NCBI RefSeq assembly: GCF_015706575.1
Contig: NW_024037057.1
Span: 8,551,203 to 8,615,202, forward strand
From: Patiria miniata
Lineage: Eukaryota; Echinodermata; Asteroidea; Valvatida; Asterinidae
Direction: 5' to 3'
DNA: 64,000 bases
The stretch's first letter is position 1. Each line of letters opens with the position of its first letter. This document shows, piece after piece, positions 58,601 through 64,000 of this stretch. The position numbers and the translations under genes were made by a program. The notes below the pieces were generated by a model. The model ran no database searches and was not told the DNA's origin. It saw only the letters and a list, made by a program, of their open reading frames with translations.

Positions 58601-59356
58601 TTCTCTCCAGCCGCCTGTGACCTTTGTTTTGCAATTTTGAAGAACTTGAACTGCATGCAAGAGTAGTTTATTGTAGGCAAAAAGCAGTTGTGAAAGGCTT
58701 CTATAAGTGGTAGTTTTAGTTTTGTAAAGTTGAAGGTTCCTTGTCTTGCCCGACTTTTCAAACAATGGCCAAAATGTCTGATATGAAACACAATTCGAAA
58801 ACAAAGCACTTCAAACCATAATGATATGAAGTGCTGATTATTCAACTCTAGTTTTCGTCCAGAGTGCACTAGTATTTTTTTGTTAACTGCAAGGAAGTGT
58901 GTGCTTTTTTTATGTGGTTTTGCTTATTAGGCAATGGAAGCATAGCCCATGTCAGAATTACATGGCTACGACTTGGAACTACACATGCATCTATGATAGA
59001 CATTGTAGCCACTTCCCATAGACATGTGCATTACTGCTAGCCATAGCCATTAACTGGGACACAGCCTTACCTTTCTTGAAAGACAAGTCGCCGTCCGCGC
59101 CAGCGTTGTACGTTTCCACGGAGACGACCTTCTGACCTCTGGCAAACCTCCCCGATGAGGACGCAGCAGCCTCGTCGACCACCAACTCCACAAAGTTGGC
59201 AGGGAAGGTTCCTGATTGGCCGTTGCAGGAGCCAATCAGCCAATCGTGGTCCACCTTCTGTTGGAGCACGATGATGTCACCGATGTGGAGAGGGAGCTCG
59301 TCTGGAGCCGAGGCGATGAAATCAAAGATGGCGCGGACCTTGGCACCCGGCTCCAT
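34654..59356 (-). CDS. DNMBP: Dynamin-binding protein (Tuba)-like RhoGEF scaffold (24 coding exons, 1886 aa)
   Basis: Exons in gene order (complement): 59356-59071, 58215-58090, 57830-55503, 55134-54931, 54486-54220, 53938-53859, 53631-53493, 49362-49199, 46902-46834, 44577-44454, 44148-44057, 43822-43767, 43605-43512, 42997-42892, 42419-42289, 42165-42061, 40590-40459, 39883-39722, 39069-38962, 38003-37821, 37445-37245, 36308-36107, 35472-35351, 34833-34654. Total 5661 nt, in frame, ends in TGA. Domains: SH3 at about residues 1-63, 75-137, 138-197, 249-306 and 348-406; a Pro/Ser-rich region with four NPF motifs (410-1070); coiled coil (1070-1142); DH about 1150-1375 ([31 protein letters not shown]); BAR about 1400-1680; SH3 about 1735-1797 and 1828-1885. 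DH followed by BAR with no PH is diagnostic of Tuba, a Cdc42 GEF that binds dynamin and actin regulators. The start ATG lies in an exon beginning with acceptor TTAG, so a 5' UTR exon lies upstream and is not identified. Human DNMBP (about 1577 aa) has four, not five, N-terminal SH3 domains. Confidence 0.93.
34975..35235 (+). repeat. About-34-bp minisatellite in the last DNMBP intron
   Basis: Seven to eight units of GGTTTGGGGCAGTACAGGGA followed by GTAACAGGCAGGGT. Late units carry GGGGCGGTAC instead of GGGGCAGTAC, showing block-wise spread. Confidence 0.85.
35596..35895 (-). mobile_element. tRNA-derived SINE, uninterrupted copy, in a DNMBP intron
   Basis: The complement starts with a tRNA-like head (GTGTCATGGCCTAGCGGTTA A box; GGGTTCGAGCCC B box) and runs into the body with GCATTGCACCGTAACAGAAC. 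Intact version of the element split at 3143-3912. Confidence 0.8.
36537..36772 (-). mobile_element. tRNA-derived SINE, family 2, in a DNMBP intron
   Basis: The complement contains GTGGCCTAGTGGTTAGGGTT and GGTCAGGGGCTCAAATCC, then CCACTTCACCACTACTTGCC and ATAAATGGGTACCGGCATTA. A + strand copy is at 51603-51860. Confidence 0.8.
37474..37738 (-). mobile_element. SINE, family 3, in a DNMBP intron
   Basis: Shares CCAAAGGTCTCAAAGCGCTT, CATGAGACCAGTTT and GTAAAGTGTCTTGCCCAAGA with 45065-45345; tRNA-like end at high coordinates. Confidence 0.75.
38020..38262 (+). repeat. Simple (ATCAA)n-like low-complexity tract
   Basis: Runs of AAATCAAATCAAATCAAAAT separated by short unique sequence, in the DNMBP intron after exon 19. 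Confidence 0.6.
39722..40300 (-). repeat. Tandem triplication of the 5' edge of DNMBP exon 18 with its intron
   Basis: The block GAGAGGGGAGATGACCCTCT (39848) recurs at 39990 and 40154, each followed by GCTGAAC.AATAAC and CATGCATATTCAT. The true exon starts at 39883. The middle copy keeps AG at its acceptor and an open frame for [13 protein letters not shown]; the distal copy has lost the AG. Confidence 0.85.
41603..41717. repeat. Pair of hairpins with the same stem
   Basis: GTGCCAGACTTGCATGTAGT...(41603-41629) and GTGCCAGACTTTGTCTGGCAC (41697-41717) are each flanked by CACGGTA..AACAGT, so one is a duplicate of the other. Confidence 0.65.
42480..42900 (-). repeat. Six-unit tandem array of the donor edge of DNMBP exon 14
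   Basis: CTAGACTTACC.AAGTCCTTC (exon end plus GTAAGTC donor on the complement) occurs at the true junction (about 42885) and, at 75-85-bp steps, near 42808, 42724, 42650, 42573 and 42492, with GCAATTACTAGACTTAC in several units. At least two copies keep a perfect GTAAGTC. Confidence 0.85.
43034..43278 (+). mobile_element. tRNA-derived SINE, family 4, copy 1
   Basis: CCCGGGTTCGATTCCTGCCT B-box head followed by TCTCCCATCTCTAAAACT-like sequence shared with 54636-54890. Lies in a DNMBP intron in the antisense direction. Confidence 0.75.
45065..45345 (-). mobile_element. SINE, family 3, second copy
   Basis: Matches 37474-37738 over most of its length. The complement has a tRNA-like GGTTAGGGTGGTTAGGGTAC / CGAACCCC region. 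Confidence 0.75.
45435..45605 (+). repeat. Interspersed repeat, copy 2 (AACCAAAGCGAGGCTGGAAG family)
   Basis: Nearly the same sequence as 2745-2912. Lies in the DNMBP intron between exons 9 and 10. Confidence 0.65.
47895..48730 (+). mobile_element. tRNA-derived SINE split by a 486-bp foldback
   Basis: Head with GGGTTATGGGTTCGAGTCC and TGCCCTTGGGCAAGGCACTT, then GGAGCTGAGATGGT (48120-48134). The tail resumes after 48639 with TTAGCCCAACGATCAGGGGT and AAAGTGCTATAATC. The foldback lies between, at a TTAA. Confidence 0.65.
48150..48635. mobile_element. 486-bp near-perfect foldback flanked by TTAA
   Basis: Arms 48150-48375 and 48400-48635 pair almost base for base (for example GAGGTTGTGGAATGCTCGAA / TTCGAGCATTCCACAACCTC and GCAACGACGACTTTTACACA), leaving a 24-nt loop. 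TTAA lies at 48146-48149 and 48636-48639. No open reading frame of note. Confidence 0.85.
49001..49104 (-). pseudogene. Degenerate tandem duplicate of DNMBP exon 8 (start of DH domain)
   Basis: Copy of the exon 8 3' part (49199-49290), including the CAG|GTAAAGG donor, in a 195-bp tandem unit (GTGCAACCAACAATAA at 48915 and 49110). A one-base loss (CACAGTTGATATCC against CACAGTTTGATATCC) shifts the frame after VRDI, and the exon 5' half is missing. Not usable as coding sequence. Confidence 0.85.
49413..49511. mobile_element. 99-bp perfect-arm hairpin flanked by TTAA
   Basis: TGTGGCCTGACGTTGCGAAC pairs with its complement at the far end, and the arms continue to a few-base loop at AAAACTGTTTT; a GC/CT difference is the main mismatch. 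TTAA lies at 49409-49412 and 49512-49515. Intron before DNMBP exon 8. Confidence 0.8.
49516..51130. other. DNMBP intron 7, unique part
   Basis: AT-rich with no exon homology, tRNA or repeat borders recognised. Confidence 0.4.
51136..51222 (-). repeat. tRNA-like sequence (probable pseudogene or SINE head)
   Basis: The complement has GTTAGCTCGGTGGTCGAGTG (A-box-like), a possible CTGC/GCAG anticodon stem with an 8-nt loop, and GTGGGTTTGAATCCCACCCA (B box with TΨC stem). The oversized anticodon loop and lack of a clear acceptor stem argue against a functional tRNA. Confidence 0.45.
51603..51860 (+). mobile_element. tRNA-derived SINE, family 2, second copy
   Basis: GTGCGGCCTAGTGGTTAAAG and GGGGTTCGAATCC head, CCTTGGGCAAGCCACTTCAC, and ATAAATGGGTACCGGCATTA body; homologous to the complement of 36537-36772. 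Confidence 0.8.
52258..52572 (+). mobile_element. hAT-like MITE with CAGTGGC ends and poly-C tracts
   Basis: CAGTGGCGCTTCCAAGGGGT start and CTGGGTGTGCCACTG end are inverted. The interior has three long C runs. The flanking 8-mers match only partly. Confidence 0.55.
54636..54890 (+). mobile_element. tRNA-derived SINE, family 4, copy 2
   Basis: GGCGTAGTGGTTACTTTCCT A box and CCGGGTTCGATTCCTGCCCT B box, then TTTTTCTCCCACCTCTAAAA and GGCGCTTTTGAGGAATA. In a DNMBP intron between exons 4 and 5. Confidence 0.8.
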
Positions 59357-61567
59357 TGGGATGCCTAACAGATGAGAAAGAAAAAAAGTACAATAAAATA
59401 GTAAAATTCCAGGGTTGATTGAAATACATACATACTGTACATTGTACAAAGTTAACAGTAAGAAAATTCTTACCGGTAAGTCATCAAAATATTATATGTG
59501 ATGTGATCAAGCTAAATAAGTCGTTTGTCGCAAACTTTCATTTGGAGATTCAGGGCCATTTTATCACATCACTTCATCACATCTCTTGGTGTGCAGGTTT
59601 AAAAGCATGCAGTTTTCACAGCAGTGATGCTGAAATTGTTCTCTTTTCAAATCTGTAAAAAAAAAAAAAATTGACCAGGGTCGACACGACTCATTTAGCT
59701 TGATCGCATCACATAAGTGGTTGCATTCTTCAATATTTATTTCTACATCCCTTTAAGTCAAACTTGAAAGTGTAATCGCATAGCTGACCCACACTCCACT
59801 GTCTCTCATCCACTCTATAGCCGTTAAGCAACGTTCCGCAACTCTCGCTATATTTTATCTCCCCAGAATAAACACTTCTCCAGCCCTTCCTGCTAGAATA
59901 TTCATGAGTTGTCACAGACGCCCGCGTCGCTCCTAGCCATTTTGTCTTCTCTCAATCTCGATCTCTCACCGACTCGATCCGTCTTTCTCTCTTGAGATAC
60001 ATCGCTGATCGTCTTCTCCTATCTCATTCCTCTCCGCTCTCAGGGCAATCCTTTTTTCAGGGCCACTTGATTTTATCTTTTTGTGTCTCTTTTCATAAAC
60101 AGGGGCACTGTCACAACCACAACCAGAACTCTATACCAGGGAACATTGTTGGGGAGACATACAAAGGCGGCAGCAAAAACTTTTGTACCAGGGTACATTA
60201 TTTCCTTAAATATTGATCTTTTTCTCAACTATGATGTACATGTACATGTTCATGTTAATTATTTCCTTGGACATTATTCTTTGTATTTCATTATCTTATT
60301 GTGTTTTTTTCTCGTGTGTCCTAGATTGTATTTGGGCCCAATTATTTGCGTTTATCTGTAAAAAAAAAAAAAAATATTGTGGTGACTGATGAGCCTTTTT
60401 GTGGCCTTTGCAACAATAACATCATCCAAATAAATTGTGGGTTTTGCCAAATTCAACATTGGCAAACCAAAACCCAATTCAATATTGGCAAACCCAATAA
60501 TTATTCTACGTCACCCTGATGCAATTCCATCTTATGAATTAAAAAGATCATCTTTTGCACAAAACAAGGACCAATGAACGCTGCTCACTGTAAAGACTTA
60601 GACCTGTCATGTGGAAGGGTAAGGATATGACAGGCGCATTTTCTGTCACAAAAATGACCAGAACATGTTGTAGGTTCAACTTTTTCAGGGTTTCAGATTT
60701 TTCCAATAACTTAGATTTGAGCTGTTTTCTGGATTTTTCTTCTTCTAAAGTTAGCGGAACACATTGGGGGAAAAACTAAAAAAATTTGCTTGTTCTGGAC
60801 AAAATTATTACCATATAATTTCATGCAGTTTCTGCCTCGTTGCTAATAGGCACTACCAGTGAGCGTTCGACAGACACAAAAAAAACATTTACACTACTTG
60901 ATCTTTGATCACCTTATCCAAAATACATGTGAATACGAAACAAATGTTTCAAAATCTGAAAAGAAATTTTATATTTATTGGAAATAATTGCAAAGGCTTA
61001 TTAAAGAGATTTAGGATATTAATGCATACCTACATGTAACTATGCACGCATGTAGTCTGAAAGATATCAATTGCCCTTAGTAAATTTTTCTAAACATCAC
61101 AAGCTTTATACAGACATGACAGAGAAACAAGACTTTTCAACTGGGCGGCCTCTGCAAGCAAACACGCCAACGCTTGCCAGAATTTGTGTGCAATCAAGAG
61201 GTCTGATATATGCTTTAAGTTCATTAGGGAAATGAGGCACCAGTCTGATTAGGCTTAGGGATTAGCTCAATACAACCGATCCCTCCAAATGTCACCTAAT
61301 TCACATCTTTCAGCTGCGAAGAAATTAAGGATTCAGGGTTATATATAATACATGTACATGTAGAAGAAATGGTGCTATCCACAATATCCAAATCTTGGTT
61401 TCATAATTTGCTTTTCGAGAATGACTGTTCTTCTGCAATGTTGACCTTTTATTTTATGATCTACCATGAATTTTTTATCAGATATGGTTCACTCGTTTTT
61501 GAACAAGCACGCAATTACACGGTGTCGTTTGAAACCGATCTGGCAAGGAATCGAAAAATTGGAAAGG
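59357..61567. other. Region upstream of the DNMBP start codon
   Basis: The start-codon exon opens with an acceptor (CTGTTAG|GCATCCCA), so this is expected to be a 5' UTR intron. A CT-rich stretch lies at 59940-60055. No convincing non-coding first exon or promoter is identified. Confidence 0.4.
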
Positions 61568-62262
61568 TTTGACAGCCATTCACAGAATTTTGTTGGGGGA
61601 AGGCTGTTCATACTGGCAGTTTTTTGATGTGTGCTTATTCTTAAGTTTGCTCTTTGCATACAGCACACTCATTATAAAAGTGCACACGTACCGGTATAAG
61701 CCTTTTCGGAGTTCCAACTGCGCATTCATAACCTGTGACAACGCGCATTGTTTGTCTCAAATGGCCTTTGACATCATCGCGCCACTGACTTTACAAAAAG
61801 GCTGTTTGTGCATTGTGGGTACTGTCAAAGGGCATTTGAGACAAACAATGTGCGTTGTCACAGGTTACGAATGCGCGCAGTTGGAACTCCGAAAAGGCTT
61901 ATTGGCTTGAAATGGTGCCCTTGTGTGACATCAAACCAATATGGTTGATGTCATTAACTCATTGTTTTAATTATTAATACTTACGGCAATGTAGTATTTA
62001 ACAAAAATTGAAAAGTAAGGTTTGACAGAATTATACACATGTACATGTTTACACAGAATTTTACTGGGGGAAGCCTGTTCACGTTAAATGGCAGTTTTCC
62101 GACATGTATGCAAAATCTTAAATTCACTCTTTGTATACAGCACACTCATAATTTGTACATTTGTACATCGGCTTTAAATGTTGCCAATTTGTGGCATCAA
62201 CTCAATGTACCAGGTTGATGTCATTAACTCATTGTTTTAATAATTTCTAATTAAGACAATTA
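61568..62262. repeat. Tandem duplication with a hairpin insertion in the first copy
   Basis: CAGAATTTTGTTGGGGGAAG, TTTGCATACAGCACACTCAT and GTTGATGTCATTAACTCATTG of 61568-61981 recur in 62040-62262. The second copy lacks the element at 61696-61902. Confidence 0.75.
61696..61902. mobile_element. 207-bp hairpin element
   Basis: ATAAGCCTTTTCGGAGTTCC at the left pairs with GGAACTCCGAAAAGGCTTAT at the right. Arms of about 80 bp (through GACAAACAATG.GCGTTGTCACAGGTTA) surround a loop of about 50 bp. Confidence 0.8.
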
Positions 62263-62582
62263 ATTTTGTAATCAGAGAGTGACGAGAGACCTACATGTAC
62301 ATGTACATTGAAAATCCAAGTTCTGATTAGCATTGGACATGCATAATGTGTGTATTTTTTGGATACTTTTATATTTTTTGGATTGTGCGTTTATTAAGTT
62401 TTTCTATTTTACTATTTTTATCTTTGACATTTTTATTCCTTGTATCGACTTTTTGAAACATTTTAACGTTACAGTTACTTTTTTTTTATATATAATGCTA
62501 TAGTATTAGTTTATTTTTTAAACTTTTTAAGCGTCTAAGAGCGTCTTTTTTAGACGGATTTTGGCGCTATATAAATGTTCTC

Positions 62583-62622
62583 TATGTACATGTACATACA
62601 TGTACATGTATGTACATGTATG
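62583..62622. repeat. Self-complementary TACATG repeat
   Basis: Alternating TACATG/CATGTA over 40 bp, following GGCGCTATATAAATG, a sequence common at SINE tails. Confidence 0.6.
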
Positions 62623-64000
62623 TTAAAATCCACTTTCATTTAAAGATCTTGCTTAAATGAGAACGCTATCTTGAGTCCTTGTGCTTGCAAATTTAATCGG
62701 AATTGATTTCCTATGGCCTTTAGTGCATGTACCAGAGTTCCACATGTATGAATACTGCTCACACATAACCCCATACCAGGACACTCTGTATCAGAGATAT
62801 CCGAGATAAAACGCCGGAGCAAAGAAGACATTTCCTCTTTGATTAGATCACAGGTTTTGAGGACATGGATGCGATGATCTGTATAGCTCAAAACACTGTG
62901 CTGCATATAAACCCTATTTGACAAACATGGCTCTACAGTCGACTCTCGTTAGTACAAAGTCTGTTAATACAAATTCTGGTTATAACAAACATAAAGCCTT
63001 GGTCCCGACTGTGCATAATTTACAAATGTATGTGCACAATGAATGGGAGTGATGTTCCTCTTGATACAAAATTCTGATACATGTATATACAAAACAAACA
63101 ATTTGGCTAGGTCCGAATGAGTTTGTATTAACGAGACTCGACTACATGTACTGGTAGTCCACATAAATAATTAACTTTCAATTGTTTCGATGCATGCTTC
63201 AATTACACAAGTACGTGATTGTTTAAGGAATTGAAGAAAAAAAAATCATTTTTTCCCCAAACTTACTCTGGATTAAAATTTGCTAAAAATAGACTTTTGG
63301 CTATCATTATTTTGATTCACTTTTGATGGATCTTTGATAAGTTTTAGCAGAGTTGAAAAATACTGGAATTTGGTGTGGTTTATGGCACTTACAGTATTTC
63401 ACATCTGGCCTAATTTTAATAATTTTGTTGGGAGCACGTGTACATGTTATGCACTTGCCTGGCTTTCAAATTTTTGTTCGGTTATTATGACCTGCTTAGT
63501 CTTAGATTGTTAAATTGGTTAAAACATGGTCCTGGTGGAATTCATATCTTTTAAATAAATTTACCTTTCGTGTCAAATCTTTAAAACTGGCATGAAATCT
63601 GATGTTATGCTCAATGCGTAAGATGATCCTGACTCACTACTCAATAGTGGAACAGCCTCCCCTTTCCAATCAAAACAACAGCCTTTTCATGGATGCTGAC
63701 GCAATCTAAAACCGTCTTTAACCATGCTTTAACTTAAGCCCGGTAAACCCCGATGTGACACATCACTCCATAAAATAAATTACCCTCCCTCTAAGAAAAC
63801 ATCCTCTTCCCTGCCAACCACTGACGTTGATGTGGAGACAAACACACGGACGATAAACATCCTACTTACACACTCGCTCGCAACTCAAACGTAGACACAC
63901 TTGCCCACCCACCCACACACAATAAAAGATGAACCACGGTAACTACATTGCTGAGAGAGCTGGTAGCTACACATAATGAGCGTAATTAAATTATCGGCAC
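62623..64000. other. Right end of window, non-coding
   Basis: No gene, tRNA or bordered repeat recognised. Short open frames on both strands lack domains and splice context. Confidence 0.4.

Noticed and set aside
34654..59356. Identification of the large gene as intersectin
   Set aside because: Intersectin also has five SH3 domains and DH, but it has EH domains, PH and C2. Here DH is followed by BAR and two C-terminal SH3 domains with no PH or C2, which is the Tuba layout.

Overview
This is eukaryotic, animal nuclear DNA: AT-rich, intron-rich, and full of short interspersed repeats, with no bacterial-style gene packing. The three genes and the SINE/MITE-dense intergenic style suggest a marine invertebrate deuterostome, most likely an echinoderm and perhaps a sea star. 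That taxonomic guess is inference; the sequence only shows a metazoan.

Layout. (1) 1-5.4 kb is a nest of non-autonomous DNA transposons inserted into one another and into a tRNA-derived SINE. (2) About 5.4-15.5 kb and 17.9-29.2 kb are two tandem copies of one ancestral segment. Each carries a complete 12-exon, 495-codon SLC7 light-chain amino-acid transporter of the b(0,+)AT / SLC7A9 type on the + strand. By hand count the proteins differ at about 46 of 495 positions, and every intron lies at the same place and phase. Introns of the two copies can be aligned, so each copy shows empty sites for insertions in the other (a solo LTR in copy B, a minisatellite expansion in copy A). (3) 29.2-34.6 kb is a gene-free, tail-to-tail interval with two arrays of an 11-bp CACATGTG-bearing repeat, several MITEs, and the presumed long 3' UTR of the next gene. 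(4) 34654-59356 on the - strand is one large gene, dynamin-binding protein (DNMBP/Tuba): 24 coding exons, 1886 codons, domain order SH3 x5, a proline-rich NPF region, coiled coil, DH (RhoGEF), BAR, SH3 x2. Its exon lengths sum to an exact multiple of three with canonical GT/AG at every junction. (5) 59.4-64 kb is upstream of the DNMBP start codon, presumably 5' UTR intron or flank, with further hairpin elements.

Function. The transporter pair would supply light subunits of heteromeric amino-acid exchangers at the plasma membrane; the cysteine expected to bind the heavy chain is kept in both. DNMBP would link dynamin/endocytic machinery and actin regulators to Cdc42 activation at membranes. 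I see no functional link between the two loci.

The most unusual features are: three separate places in DNMBP where an exon edge, with its splice site, has been tandemly duplicated into the neighbouring intron; a series of near-perfect foldback elements flanked by TTAA; a cluster of four tight hairpins at 8.17-8.34 kb; and a MITE family with a 9-bp target duplication that carries a tRNA-like module.
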